Source: an uncultured Candidatus Saccharibacteria bacterium
Lineage (GTDB): Bacteria; Patescibacteriota; Saccharimonadia; Saccharimonadales; HK-STAS-PATE-42
DNA length: 64,000 bases
Assembly (NCBI GenBank): GCA_937871805.1
Contig: CALMQB010000002.1
Coordinates: 1 to 64,000, forward strand
Direction: 5' to 3'
In this document: one piece after another, positions 7,911 through 16,333 of the stretch
Position numbering within the stretch: position 1 is the first letter of the stretch
Layout of the letters: each line of letters begins with the position of its first letter
Notes under the pieces: generated by a model
What the model was told of the DNA's origin: nothing
Database searches by the model: none
Seen by the model: only the letters and a program-made list of their open reading frames with translations
Position numbers and translations under genes: made by a program

Positions 7911-8678
7911 GCTAGCGGGGTCTTCGTCGTGAGGCTCTATGGCCTTTGTGAGCCAGCCCCCTACAGCTGTGGGAAGTACAAATATTTGGCTGTTAAATTT
8001 ATCAATATAATCCGTATTAAGTTTTTTTAAAGCGTAACTTCTCAGCTGTTTAGAGGGTGAGGCTACTTTGCTCACGCACAGTATTTCGAGGTTAGATAAG
8101 AATTCCTTTGTAGCTGAATCTGGAGTTAGGTTTCTGCGTACGCAATAATTAATCGCTCTTATAGCGAGAGCTAGAGTAAATTCAAATGGATCTTTAAGGT
8201 CTTTGGATTTGTTTGGGAAGCCGAACCACATACTTAAAGCCTGCGGCCTGTACTTATATTGCAGATCTTGGATAGAGCCCCAAGCTCTACTGTCTCCGCT
8301 GACGAAGCCGTTACTACAAAGGGCAAGCATTGAGTTGTACTCAGTTTGGTAAGAGTAATAGCCACAGGTCCTTTCAACTGCGTTTGTTTTAGGCTCTTTT
8401 TCGCCTGAAGACTCAATGTCAACATCATAGAATTCAAATACACCAGACTCTTTAATCTTCTGGTCTAGCTCTTTGCAAATACACGCAGAGTTTTTATCTT
8501 TCAGGTCGTAGAGTATGTCTATATCCGCAGGCTCTAAACCCAGGAAGGCGTCAAGGACTGCCCCGCCGCGGATTGTAGCTGAGTTAATTCTGGGATCCAG
8601 GCTAACAAACTTTTTGAGTTCGACTACCCAACTTTGAAGAAGTTTTTCGTCAGGTTTTAACTTTCTGCCGATAACCAT
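7893..8678 (-). CDS. Nucleotidyltransferase-fold protein
   Basis: 261 aa. The segment INSATIRGGAVLDAFLG followed by EPADIDILYD reads as the pol-beta superfamily signature (GG, then D-x-D carboxylates) used by poly(A) polymerase/CCA-adding and streptomycin-adenylyltransferase-like enzymes. A second part with helices (FEFTLALAIRAINYCVRR) follows. The substrate is unknown. It lies 12 bases after the cytidylyltransferase gene, so the two probably form an operon with rmuC. The C-terminus is unusual because its last residues come from a repeat element, so the ancestral protein probably ended differently. AAAGGA sits very close to the start codon. Confidence 0.65.
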   Translation of the reverse strand: MVIGRKLKPDEKLLQSWVVELKKFVSLDPRINSATIRGGAVLDAFLGLEPADIDILYDLKDKNSACICKELDQKIKESGVFEFYDVDIESSGEKEPKTNAVERTCGYYSYQTEYNSMLALCSNGFVSGDSRAWGSIQDLQYKYRPQALSMWFGFPNKSKDLKDPFEFTLALAIRAINYCVRRNLTPDSATKEFLSNLEILCVSKVASPSKQLRSYALKKLNTDYIDKFNSQIFVLPTAVGGWLTKAIEPHDEDPASTSFPA

Positions 8679-8690
8679 ATTCCTTTAAGT

Positions 8691-9158
8691 TCAATTATTT
8701 AAGTTTCCTCTTTCGAGTAGAGAGGTGCTAGACCAGCGGGATTTGTTCTCTTCTGGGAACTCCACCATTTGCGTACTAGGAGAGGTGAATTTAAGTTTTG
8801 CCGGAAGGCCATCCCTTAGGGTTCCACAATAGGCATAGAAATCGGGCTTAATAGAGCTTTGCAGAGCTAGGCTAATGTATTTACTGTCTCCTTCAATGAC
8901 GTAGTCAACTGACTCTAGGGAGTTTAGGAGTTCGGCGCGCTCTTCAGAGCTGTTTATGGGTCTGTTTGCACCTTTAAATGTTTTTATGTAATCATCTCTT
9001 GGCGTCCCAACAATTAAAATATCGCCTAATTCTTTGGCTTTTTGCAAGAACCTGATATGCCCCACATGTAGTAGGTCGTATATGCCGCATACTACTACGA
9101 CCCTCTTGCCCCCTAACTGCTTTCGGATACTATTTAGCTGATTTTCGTTAATAATCAT
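8691..9158 (-). CDS. Cytidylyltransferase-like nucleotidyltransferase (HldE-C/TagD type)
   Basis: A 155-aa Rossmann-like nucleotidylyltransferase. VVVCGIYDLLHVGHIRFL contains the HxGH motif, and NRPINSSEERAELLNSLESVDYV matches the characteristic R-x-x-x-x-S-E-E-R block of HldE/RfaE C-terminal domains and glycerol-3-phosphate cytidylyltransferases. It activates a sugar- or alcohol-phosphate with CTP or ATP, probably for envelope polymers. The signature ISSTxL for the nucleotide appears as WSSTSLL near the end. It lies 12 bases after rmuC and 12 bases before the nucleotidyltransferase-fold gene. Confidence 0.85.
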   Translation of the reverse strand: MIINENQLNSIRKQLGGKRVVVVCGIYDLLHVGHIRFLQKAKELGDILIVGTPRDDYIKTFKGANRPINSSEERAELLNSLESVDYVIEGDSKYISLALQSSIKPDFYAYCGTLRDGLPAKLKFTSPSTQMVEFPEENKSRWSSTSLLERGNLNN

Positions 9159-9165
9159 GTTTACT

Positions 9166-9188
9166 TAAACTTAATCGGCGTCTTCGCT
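9166..9188. repeat. Right copy of the 23-bp direct repeat, at the rmuC 3' end
   Basis: Identical to 7465-7487. It covers the last residues (SEDAD) and stop of rmuC and one dispersed-motif copy. Confidence 0.8.
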
Positions 9189-10283
9189 AGGTTTATCTAG
9201 CAGGATTGGGTCGATGCCGCTTTCACTTTTAGAGATTTTCATAACATCTTTATCTATTTTACCGAGTTCTTTGTGAGCTTTATTGTAGTGATTTACAGTT
9301 GTACCGAGAGATTTTCCAAGGGATTGCATAAAGCCTTCATAGGTTTTAATGTGGCGGGCTAAATCCCCTACTCTTTTTTGAATTTCTTTAGCTTGCTCTT
9401 CAATGTGCAAACTCCTCAAACCCTGCATAACAGTTTGTAAATAAGCCATAAAACTAGTTGGGCTGACGATAATCACTTTTTTATCTTGAAAGGCATATTC
9501 GACTAGGTCACGGGATTGAACTCCGCTGGCTCCGACTTTGTTAACCAGTAAGTCGTAGTAGATTGCCTCGCTGGGAATAAACATAAAGGCGAACTCCATC
9601 GTGTCTTCACTCGGGCGAATGTATTTAGAAGTTTCATCGATTCTTTTTTTAAGGTCTGCTTTAAATTTGTTTGCAAGCACTTCTCTCCTGGTTTTATCTT
9701 TTTCATCAATTAAGCGGTTGTAGTTTTCTAAACTGAACTTGCTATCAACTGGTAAGATTTTACCGTCTTGTAAAAATATGGCAGCATCAACTGTTTCTCC
9801 ATCTTTAAACTTGTGCTGGAGAGTAAACCTTCCAGGCGGTAAGACGTTGCTTAAAACTGTTTCCAGGTGATACTCACCGAGAACTCCACGCTGCTTGGGG
9901 TTCTGGAGGACGTTCTGCAGTGTTTTGAGCTCGCTGGTGACATCAATTACTTGCTTGTTGGCCTCATCTAGTTTTGCAAGCCTGGTATTGACGTCAGCAA
10001 TGATGTCTTGAGATTGCCTAAATTGTTTAGCAAAGGTTGAGCTCATTAGCTCGTGGTTTTTATCTAAACGGTTGTTGACGTTTTCTCTTAGCGTATCATT
10101 TAAGTTGCCGAGTTTTTGCTCTAAAAACTGAATATCTTGGCGAAGAATATCATTTTCTTTACGGCCATCTTTTTGATTGGGAAGGCTGGAAATCTTTTTT
10201 ATAATTAAGAATGTGAAGAAGGCAAATATCCCACCTATAATTAAAATAATGTAAATATACTGAATTGATGAGGTCTGTTGCAT
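9171..10283 (-). CDS. rmuC: RmuC-family DNA recombination protein
   Basis: A 370-aa protein with an N-terminal membrane helix (about 9-28, YIILIIGGIFAFFTFLII), a coiled coil (about 40-120) and the RmuC domain: NPKQRGVLGEYHLETVL, then GETVDAAIFLQDGKILPVDSK, and ETMEFAFMFIPSEAIYYDL. RmuC limits inversions at short inverted repeats and has a restriction-endonuclease-like fold. The length is typical. It is divergent from the glycosyltransferase gene and heads a three-gene minus-strand block. Confidence 0.9.
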   Translation of the reverse strand: MQQTSSIQYIYIILIIGGIFAFFTFLIIKKISSLPNQKDGRKENDILRQDIQFLEQKLGNLNDTLRENVNNRLDKNHELMSSTFAKQFRQSQDIIADVNTRLAKLDEANKQVIDVTSELKTLQNVLQNPKQRGVLGEYHLETVLSNVLPPGRFTLQHKFKDGETVDAAIFLQDGKILPVDSKFSLENYNRLIDEKDKTRREVLANKFKADLKKRIDETSKYIRPSEDTMEFAFMFIPSEAIYYDLLVNKVGASGVQSRDLVEYAFQDKKVIIVSPTSFMAYLQTVMQGLRSLHIEEQAKEIQKRVGDLARHIKTYEGFMQSLGKSLGTTVNHYNKAHKELGKIDKDVMKISKSESGIDPILLDKPSEDAD

Positions 10284-10375
10284 GCAGCTTTAGTTTAGCA
10301 GAATTAGAACTCGAAGTGTTAAACTTAAGCATATAGTTAACATAGCATTAAGATTAAGTAAATTTAAAGATTGAG

Positions 10376-11899
10376 ATGAGTATTAGCTTAGTTTATGCGG
10401 GGTGCATAGTTGGAGTCTGTAGTACTCTTTGTAGCATTTTGGTTTCTTTAAAACCAAGGTTAATACTGCAGATTCCGGTTTATATTTTAAGTGCCCTTAA
10501 CTTAGTATCATTTTATTTCATGGTTAAGTATGGGATTGGAACCAGTATTTATGTGCTGATGATTTTGTCTGGGTTCATTAGTTTCAATTTTGTACGTTAT
10601 GGCTCCAAAAGAATCAGTGTTGAGGAGATGAGAAACTCTATTTGGAAGAATGCGGGCTTATTGATGGCGGGCTTTAGCCTAGTCTTTACGCTGGAAGTTC
10701 AAGTTGTCCAACAGCTAAACTTTAGCCTATTAATGGATTCTGTGATTGGAATAAGTTTTGTTGGAGCGTTGATGGCGGCGATGAACTCTATTAGAACGAT
10801 TGTAAAGTCTAGACTGTATAAGACTCCGCCGTTAAGCAGTAAAGACCAGCCTACCGTAACTATTGCGATCGCTGCCAGAAATGAGGATGCGGCACTTTCA
10901 GACTGTTTGAATGCAATTCTAGGCTCTGATTACGAAAAAATGGAGGTCCTAGTGCTTGATGACTGTAGTACTGATGGAACTGGCAGCTTAATGAGTTTTT
11001 ATGCTAAAAGTGGAGTGCGTTTTATCTCCGGTGTTGAACCTCCGCTTGGTTGGCTGGGGCAAAATTGGGCTTATCAACAGTTAGAAAAAGAGGCTGCTGG
11101 AGACTATATAATCTACTTGAGTGTAGACACTGTCATAACCCCAAAAACAATTAGCCGAATGGTCCGATTTGCAGAGTTTTATACCTACGAAATGATTTCG
11201 TTGCAGCCAACACTTCCCTACCTGGATATTTTTCCTCAGCTTTTACAGCCACTCAAGCTACTTTGGCAAACAACGTTCAGGACACTGCTAAAAAGACCAC
11301 CTGTATCTAGTAGTTTATGGATGATTAAGGCTAAAAGTCTGGCTGATTTTGGCGTCTTCACGCCAATAGCTGCCAGCATTAACCCAGAAAAAGATTTAGC
11401 AACCAAGCTTTACAAAAAGGATGGTTACTTTTATGCTTTTTCAAGTGCGGATGACGGAGTCTCAACGCGTAAAGGGTTGTCGAGCTTGTGGTCGACATCA
11501 GTGCGGTCTTACTACCCAAGGAATGGTAAAAATCCAGCTCTAACTTGTTATGCAATTTTATTAATTTTAGCCATTCTAATAGTTCCATTTTTGGGGGTGG
11601 CAGAAGCAATGAGTACTCATCAATTTAATCTAAATGTAATTTTAGGGATTATTTCTGTTGTAATCTGGTGGGTAGCTCATTTGATGTTAACCACGAGAAT
11701 CAGTCCAAGCGCTTGGTTTTTGGCAGTTTTTAACTTACCGATTATGATTGCGGTGGAGGTCTACTTAAGCTTGGCCTCGATGTACAAGTATGAATTTGGA
11801 GAGGTCAATTGGAAGAGCCGTAATATTTGCTGGATAGATAAGGAACAAAGACTGAAGCTTGATGCTTGGCGAAAGATGCAACAGAATTTGAAAAGGTAA
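10376..11899 (+). CDS. Membrane glycosyltransferase family 2
   Basis: 507 aa. Four or five N-terminal membrane segments (about 1-145) precede a GT-A domain: TVTIAIAARNEDAALSDCL, VLVLDDCSTDGTG (nucleotide-binding Asp), the PPLGWLGQNWA motif and YLSVDTVI (DxD-like). Further membrane helices end the protein (about 385-475). The GWLGxNWA motif occurs in GT2 enzymes acting on lipid-linked acceptors such as carotenoid or hopanoid glycosyltransferases. It probably makes a cell-envelope glycolipid. It is transcribed divergently from rmuC and stands alone. Confidence 0.85.
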   Translation: MSISLVYAGCIVGVCSTLCSILVSLKPRLILQIPVYILSALNLVSFYFMVKYGIGTSIYVLMILSGFISFNFVRYGSKRISVEEMRNSIWKNAGLLMAGFSLVFTLEVQVVQQLNFSLLMDSVIGISFVGALMAAMNSIRTIVKSRLYKTPPLSSKDQPTVTIAIAARNEDAALSDCLNAILGSDYEKMEVLVLDDCSTDGTGSLMSFYAKSGVRFISGVEPPLGWLGQNWAYQQLEKEAAGDYIIYLSVDTVITPKTISRMVRFAEFYTYEMISLQPTLPYLDIFPQLLQPLKLLWQTTFRTLLKRPPVSSSLWMIKAKSLADFGVFTPIAASINPEKDLATKLYKKDGYFYAFSSADDGVSTRKGLSSLWSTSVRSYYPRNGKNPALTCYAILLILAILIVPFLGVAEAMSTHQFNLNVILGIISVVIWWVAHLMLTTRISPSAWFLAVFNLPIMIAVEVYLSLASMYKYEFGEVNWKSRNICWIDKEQRLKLDAWRKMQQNLKR

Positions 11900-11942
11900 C
11901 TTGTAAATTTGGTACACCTTGAATACTACCAGCTAAAGAGTG

Positions 11943-11948
11943 TATAAT
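11943..11948 (+). promoter_or_regulatory. -10 box of the Cys-tailed small protein gene
   Basis: A perfect TATAAT 36 bases before the ATG at 11985; AGGA at about 11972 could serve as ribosome-binding site. Confidence 0.5.
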
Positions 11949-11984
11949 ATATCTTGTACGTAAAATAAGTTAGGAATAGTAAAT

Positions 11985-12248
11985 ATGGGAAGACCAAACT
12001 ATACAAAAGATGGGGTTGATAGCCAAGCGGAACGGATTGGAGATGATAGAATACCAGCAGTAAGCTCAACAGTTTCGAGCCTAGGTGATGCTGCAGGAAT
12101 GCCGGTGTCTGGACACTTCGATTCAGCTAGGTCGCCGCTTGAATACTTTGCAACTGAGCCATTGCGGGAACCCCCTTCCCAGGGTATAAACGGAGGATCT
12201 ACATCTTGTGATGGGACTTGCGCCTCTTGCCATAATTGCAATCGGTAG
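11985..12248 (+). CDS. Small protein with a Cys-rich C-terminal tail
   Basis: 87 aa and not recognised. Residues 1-70 are polar, Gly/Ser/Pro-rich and probably disordered. The last 14 residues hold four cysteines (SCDGTCASCHNCNR; spacing C-x3-C-x2-C-x2-C). No signal peptide is present. The layout of a long leader and a short Cys-dense end could be a metal-binding tail or a peptide precursor, but no modifying enzyme lies next to it; the next gene is transketolase. Its own promoter and AGGA site support expression. An antisense frame of similar length exists and is taken as a shadow. Confidence 0.5.
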   Translation: MGRPNYTKDGVDSQAERIGDDRIPAVSSTVSSLGDAAGMPVSGHFDSARSPLEYFATEPLREPPSQGINGGSTSCDGTCASCHNCNR

Positions 12249-12339
12249 AGGTTAGTTTGTTCGTAAATCTTTTGAGTTTTTGAGTGGTAGTGTCATTGAA
12301 AAATGGTATACTTAGACTTAAGCGAATTAAAAGATTGAT

Positions 12340-13191
12340 TTGGTGGAACAAAAGACTCTAAAACAATTAGAAAAACAGGCGGAATCAATACGTGAGAGTA
12401 TCGTGAAGATGTTGCTTGCGGCGGGCTCCGGCCATAGTGTTGGTCCGCTTGGCATGGCCGACTATATGACCGCTCTATATTTTAGGGTGATGCGCCACGA
12501 TCCGAAAGATCCTGATTGGAGTGAACGAGATTTGTTTTTTTTGAGTAACGGCCACTGCGCACCAGTGCTTTATGCAACAATGGCGCATGCCGGCTACTTC
12601 CCTAAGAAAGAATTAATGAGCCTGAGGCAACTGGGTTCTCGGCTACAAGGTCATCCCGAGCGAACAGCTTTGCCCGGCCTTGAGAGCACTTCTGGCCCAC
12701 TTGGTTTAGGGATATCCCAAGCTGCTGGAGCTGCCTTAAGTTTAAAGCTAGACCAAAATAAGAACCGGATGGTCTATGTTTCAACTGGTGACGGAGAACT
12801 GAATGAAGGTAATAATTGGGAAGCTATAATGTTTGCGTCTAAATATAATTTAGATAACCTGGTGGCTATTATTGACCGTAACAGCATTCAGATTGATGGC
12901 AATACTGAAGAGGTCATGCCACTAGAAGACCTTAAACTTAAGTGGGAAAGTTTTGGTTGGCACGTGCAGGAAGTCGATGGACATAATATTGAAGCGATTA
13001 TTGATGCCTGCGCGATGGCAAGGTCTGTTAATGGTCGACCAAGCGTGATTATTGCACATACGATTCCAGGCAAGGGCATTGATTTTATGGAAGATGACTT
13101 TCGTTGGCACGGAAAGGTCCCGAACCAAAAACAGGCGCAGGAGGCACTCCGTGACTTAAGGAGTTTGCAGGGTAAAGTTATTTACGACTAA
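12340..13191 (+). CDS. tkt (N-terminal subunit): Transketolase, N-terminal (ThDP pyrophosphate-binding) subunit
   Basis: 283 aa. This is the first half of a split transketolase: GSGHSVGPLGMADYMTALYF, LSNGHCAPVLYA, the ThDP-Mg motif TGDGELNEGNNWEAIMFASK ending with YNLDNLVAIIDRN, and QIDGNTEEV. Together with the next gene it transfers two-carbon units in the non-oxidative pentose phosphate pathway. The start is TTG at 12340 or GTG at 12343. TATACT at 12307-12312 is a likely -10 box. The partner begins 19 bases after the stop. Split transketolases are common in CPR bacteria and Archaea. Confidence 0.93.
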   Translation: MVEQKTLKQLEKQAESIRESIVKMLLAAGSGHSVGPLGMADYMTALYFRVMRHDPKDPDWSERDLFFLSNGHCAPVLYATMAHAGYFPKKELMSLRQLGSRLQGHPERTALPGLESTSGPLGLGISQAAGAALSLKLDQNKNRMVYVSTGDGELNEGNNWEAIMFASKYNLDNLVAIIDRNSIQIDGNTEEVMPLEDLKLKWESFGWHVQEVDGHNIEAIIDACAMARSVNGRPSVIIAHTIPGKGIDFMEDDFRWHGKVPNQKQAQEALRDLRSLQGKVIYD

Positions 13192-13210
13192 GTTTTAATC
13201 AGATTTATTT

Positions 13211-14170
13211 ATGAGCGCTACAGATAATCTACAAGAAAGTATTAGGGCAGGTTTTGGAAGAGGTCTTTTGAAGGCTGCTCAAGAAGATAAAAATGTCGTT
13301 GTGTTAACTGCTGATTTGGCGGAGAGCACCAATGTTGGGGATTTTCGGGACGAGTTCCCGGAACGGTTTATTGATGTTGGAGTTGCTGAGCAGAACTTAG
13401 TGACAGTTGGAAGTGGGATGGCAAAGATGGGTAAGGTGCCATTTGTAAGTAGCTATGCTGCTTTTTGCCCTGGAAGATGTTGGGAGCAAATTAGAACGAC
13501 TATTTGTTTGAACGACATGAACGTCAAGATTATTGGGGCGCATGCTGGGCTCGGAACTAGCCCTGATGGAGCAACTCACCAAGCTCTGGAAGATATTGCC
13601 TTAATGCGGGTCTTACCTAATATGCAGGTTTTTGCTCCGGCGGATTCTGTGGAGGCTGAAAAAATAACCTTAGCGGTGGCAAAGACAAAATCCCCAAGCT
13701 ATATTCGCTTGACTCGCCCAGATGTGCCAGTTTTTACGAACCCTAACCATGAATTTAAAATTGGTGAAGGTGCACGCATTAAAGCGGGCCAAGATGTAAC
13801 AATCCTTTCAACTGGAACTGCAACCTGGCATGCTCTAGAGGCAGGGATTAAACTTAAAGATCATGGTATCGATGCTGAAGTATTGCACTTCCCCACAATT
13901 AAACCATTGGATGAAGATTTGATTTTAGAATCTGCAAAACGGACCGGTCTTTTTGTTACGGTCGAAGATCATCAAGTTGCAGGAGGTTTTGGTTCTGCAG
14001 TAAGTGAATTCTTGAGCGAAAATCTTCCGATTCCTCTAGTTAGAGTCGGCGTTGAAAATAAATTTGGGCAGAGTGGAACTCCAGACGAACTGTTTAGACT
14101 TTATGGGATTACAAGTACTAATATTGTTAAGAAGGCGGTGGAGCTAATCAAAAAACACACGACTAAATAG
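13211..14170 (+). CDS. tkt (C-terminal subunit): Transketolase, C-terminal subunit
   Basis: 319 aa. It carries the pyrimidine-binding and C-terminal domains: VVVLTADLAESTN, ERFIDVGVAEQNLVTVGSGM with the catalytic Glu in VAEQN, SPDGATHQALEDIALMR, and a final VEDHQVAGGFGSAVSEFL. It pairs with the N-terminal subunit encoded immediately upstream to form the active heterotetramer. The length and domain order are normal for the split form. One dispersed motif copy is embedded (13848-13857). Confidence 0.93.
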   Translation: MSATDNLQESIRAGFGRGLLKAAQEDKNVVVLTADLAESTNVGDFRDEFPERFIDVGVAEQNLVTVGSGMAKMGKVPFVSSYAAFCPGRCWEQIRTTICLNDMNVKIIGAHAGLGTSPDGATHQALEDIALMRVLPNMQVFAPADSVEAEKITLAVAKTKSPSYIRLTRPDVPVFTNPNHEFKIGEGARIKAGQDVTILSTGTATWHALEAGIKLKDHGIDAEVLHFPTIKPLDEDLILESAKRTGLFVTVEDHQVAGGFGSAVSEFLSENLPIPLVRVGVENKFGQSGTPDELFRLYGITSTNIVKKAVELIKKHTTK

Positions 14171-14200
14171 TTAAGTTTAATTCAAAAGCGATCTCTGTTG

Positions 14201-14206
14201 TATAAT
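14201..14206 (+). promoter_or_regulatory. -10 box, near-leaderless peptidase E-like gene
   Basis: A perfect TATAAT with 8 bases to the ATG at 14215, and a dispersed motif copy at 14171-14180 in the -35 region. Confidence 0.55.
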
Positions 14207-14214
14207 CTTTAGAC

Positions 14215-14769
14215 ATGAAGACAAAGATTGTTGTTGGCGGTGGATATGATACCAGAACTGATGAGTGCAGTGAAGATTTTTTCAAGGAACTTCTTAAGGG
14301 TTTGAATGGCGAGATTGCTGTTCTGATAGTTGTATTTGCTCAGCCTGAAGAAAAGCATACTGAAAAATTTGAAAAGGTCGTTAAGCAATTCCAAAGGAAT
14401 GGGCCCGGTAAAAACCTTAAGTTTAAATTAGCAATTCATCAAACTTTTGAGGCAGATCTAGCTAGTTCAGACGTAGTCTATTTTTATAGCGGTGACACCT
14501 TAAAGTTAGTTGAAGAAGTTGGGTCTCATAGGGACTTTTTAAACTTAATTAAGGGTAAAGTTATAGCCGGCGAATCAGCTGGGACTTATTTACTTTCAAC
14601 AAAATTTTATAGTAAGACTATTGGTGGGGTTTGTGATGGACTCGGAGTTCTGCCAATAAAAACGATTTGCCATTTTGAAGATAGAAATGAAGAAAAACTG
14701 GATGAAATCTCTCCGGGATTAGAGAAGGTCTTACTCAGAAATTATGACTATCGAGTTTATGATATCTAA
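14215..14769 (+). CDS. Peptidase E (S51)-like hydrolase
   Basis: 184 aa. The fold follows class I glutamine amidotransferase-like S51 peptidases: KIVVGGGYD start, VVYFYSGDTLKLVE, the nucleophile elbow VIAGESAGTYLL with Ser121, then GLGVLP and a late ICHFED. S51 enzymes cleave Asp-X dipeptides or cyanophycin products; the substrate here is open. It is slightly shorter than typical E. coli PepE (about 229 aa). It precedes tRNA-His by 60 bases but has its own promoter, and the tRNA has another. Confidence 0.75.
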   Translation: MKTKIVVGGGYDTRTDECSEDFFKELLKGLNGEIAVLIVVFAQPEEKHTEKFEKVVKQFQRNGPGKNLKFKLAIHQTFEADLASSDVVYFYSGDTLKLVEEVGSHRDFLNLIKGKVIAGESAGTYLLSTKFYSKTIGGVCDGLGVLPIKTICHFEDRNEEKLDEISPGLEKVLLRNYDYRVYDI

Positions 14770-14801
14770 AAAGCACAGGTAAGTTTAGGTTTTATCTCTG
14801 T

Positions 14802-14807
14802 TATAAT
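14802..14807 (+). promoter_or_regulatory. -10 box of the tRNA-His transcription unit
   Basis: A perfect TATAAT 22 bases before the first tRNA base. The downstream Nudix and TPR genes follow so closely that they may share it. Confidence 0.5.
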
Positions 14808-14829
14808 TAGTTATTGGAGTTTAATTTAT

Positions 14830-14907
14830 GGCGAGCTTAGCTCAGTTGGTTAGAGCGCCGGGTTGTGGTTCCGGAGGTCGTGGGTTCAATCCCCATAGTT
14901 CGCCCCA
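14830..14907 (+). tRNA. trnH: tRNA-His (GTG)
   Basis: A complete cloverleaf can be drawn. The acceptor stem is GCGAGCT/AGTTCGC (14831-14837 with 14897-14903), with the extra encoded G-1 at 14830 opposite C73, the His identity pair. The D-arm is GCTC/GAGC, the anticodon stem CCGGG/TCCGG with GTG at 14865-14867, and the T-loop TTCAATC. CCA is encoded at 14905-14907. A Nudix gene starts 15 bases downstream. Confidence 0.95.
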
Positions 14908-14922
14908 GAAACTTTAGAATTT

Positions 14923-15387
14923 ATGTCCGTTAGTAAAACTTTTACTTCAAAAGAGAGACAGGCCTGGATAGAATCTTGGCCTCGCAAGGCAATCGTTTCT
15001 AAAGTCTTATTGCGGAACTCAAGGAATCAACTTTTGATAGTTAAGCCAGACTATAAAGATAGCTGGGTTTTTCCTGGCGGTGGTGTAAACAAGGGCGAGT
15101 CTCCAAAAGGTGCTGCCGTTCGAGAGACTTTTGAGGAAGTCGGAATCAATCTAAATTATAAAGATTTGGAGTTAGCGGAAATTCTTTTTGATAAAAAGTT
15201 TGATAGCCTTACATTAATTTACTTTTGTAAGAATATTCTGGATGATGAAGTTAAACTTAATTTACAAAAAGATGAGATAGATGACTATCAATTTAGAGAT
15301 GCTACAGAGTTGATGGAGTTGTTGCCAGTGCACTATTCTAAATTTATTGATAATCGGCTACAATCTATAATCACTAATATTTCATAA
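14923..15387 (+). CDS. Nudix hydrolase
   Basis: 154 aa with a complete Nudix box, GGGVNKGESPKGAAVRETF followed by EEVGI (G-x5-E-x7-R-E-U-x-E-E-x-G-U), at residues about 51-74. It hydrolyses a nucleoside diphosphate linked to another moiety; the substrate is not predictable from the sequence. It starts 15 bases after tRNA-His and its stop codon directly abuts the ATG of the TPR gene, so the three are probably one transcript. Confidence 0.88.
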   Translation: MSVSKTFTSKERQAWIESWPRKAIVSKVLLRNSRNQLLIVKPDYKDSWVFPGGGVNKGESPKGAAVRETFEEVGINLNYKDLELAEILFDKKFDSLTLIYFCKNILDDEVKLNLQKDEIDDYQFRDATELMELLPVHYSKFIDNRLQSIITNIS

Positions 15388-16005
15388 ATGAATGAATTCT
15401 TAATTTTTATTGCACTTTTTGCGCTCAGCCTATGGCTGTTGTTCAAAGAAAATGTTGTTGAAAACTACAGCACTAACATCATGCAGGGTCAGTTTAAGCG
15501 GCTTTGGCAGGATGCGTATCAGAATCTTGTGCAGAATAATGTCGGGCGAGCAGAAAGATCCTTATTAGCTCTCTTAAAGCTTGATGGAAGAAATGTGGCT
15601 GCGTATAACCGTCTAGGTATCATCTACGCTCGTCAGGGTCTTAAAAAAGAGGCTATTGAGTGTTTTGAAATTAGTAGTAGCATTAACCCTAGCGCTGGAA
15701 GTCTACACAACCTTGCTTTAGTATATTTTGGAAATAAACAGTATCAAAAAGCAGCAAGGGTTTTTGAACAGGCAATTACACGTGAGCCGAATAATCCAAG
15801 CCGTAGAATTGCCCTAGCCAAAGTTTTAGAGAAGATGGATGATCCAAAAGGTGCAATTAAAGAACTAGAAAAAGCCCATAAGATGAGTCCAGGTGGTCCA
15901 GGTTCTAACATGCTGATTGAGGCCTATAAAAGAGTTGATGCTCCAGATCTCGCTAGCCAAGTAGAAAATGAGGCTAAGCAACTTAAGCAAATCTCGGCCT
16001 CTTAG
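15388..16005 (+). CDS. Membrane-anchored TPR protein
   Basis: A 205-aa protein with an N-terminal membrane helix (residues 3-19, EFLIFIALFALSLWLLF) and then three to four tetratricopeptide repeats: NVAAYNRLGIIYARQGLKKE, PSAGSLHNLALVYFGNKQYQ, PNNPSRRIALAKVLEKMDDP, and PGGPGSNMLIEAYKRV. TPR domains serve as protein-protein scaffolds. The start codon follows the Nudix stop without a gap. Two intrinsic terminator-like hairpins lie in the region beyond its stop. Confidence 0.85.
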   Translation: MNEFLIFIALFALSLWLLFKENVVENYSTNIMQGQFKRLWQDAYQNLVQNNVGRAERSLLALLKLDGRNVAAYNRLGIIYARQGLKKEAIECFEISSSINPSAGSLHNLALVYFGNKQYQKAARVFEQAITREPNNPSRRIALAKVLEKMDDPKGAIKELEKAHKMSPGGPGSNMLIEAYKRVDAPDLASQVENEAKQLKQISAS

Positions 16006-16168
16006 GGCTGTCGCTTGCAGATAACATTGTTTGCACAGTAACTCTTCTCTGTTTTGTGACATTAAACTTTAGGTAGACAGCTCCAAGGTTAGACTGACAT
16101 GACCTAATCTGTTAAGAGCTTCAAATGACTTATCAAACTAGGTTATAAAAAGATAGACTATAAGAACC

Positions 16169-16200
16169 AAAAAAAGCCACTAGATTTCTCTTAAGTGACT
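16169..16200 (-). terminator. Intrinsic terminator, minus strand
   Basis: On the minus strand AGTCACT, a 12-base loop and AGTGGCT form a 7-bp stem with one G-U pair, followed by seven T. It lies beyond the terminator of the 592-aa gene and would end a separate short transcript. Confidence 0.55.
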
Positions 16201-16330
16201 TATTTTGGTGGTATCAACTATGTAACAAATCGCAAGCGATCATCACTATGTCGATACCAATTAGTATTCTAGAGGACTTAAGTCTGGTTTGCAAGCAAAC
16301 TTACCTAAATGTTGTGATAGATACTTTATA
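16201..16330 (-). ncRNA. Candidate small structured RNA, unknown family
   Basis: A minus-strand segment lying between two terminators. It contains hairpin GTTTG-CTTG-CAAAC, palindrome GACTTAAGTC, and a long stem with outer pairs GGTATC/GATACC and inner ATCG-CTTG-CGAT; the word ACATAG appears on both arms. No promoter is obvious. RNase P, SRP, 6S and tmRNA consensus motifs were looked for and not seen. Confidence 0.3.
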
Positions 16331-16333
16331 AAA

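Noticed and set aside
11999-12241. 80-aa antisense ORF opposite the Cys-tailed protein
   Set aside because: It lacks a promoter or ribosome site, while the plus-strand frame has both.
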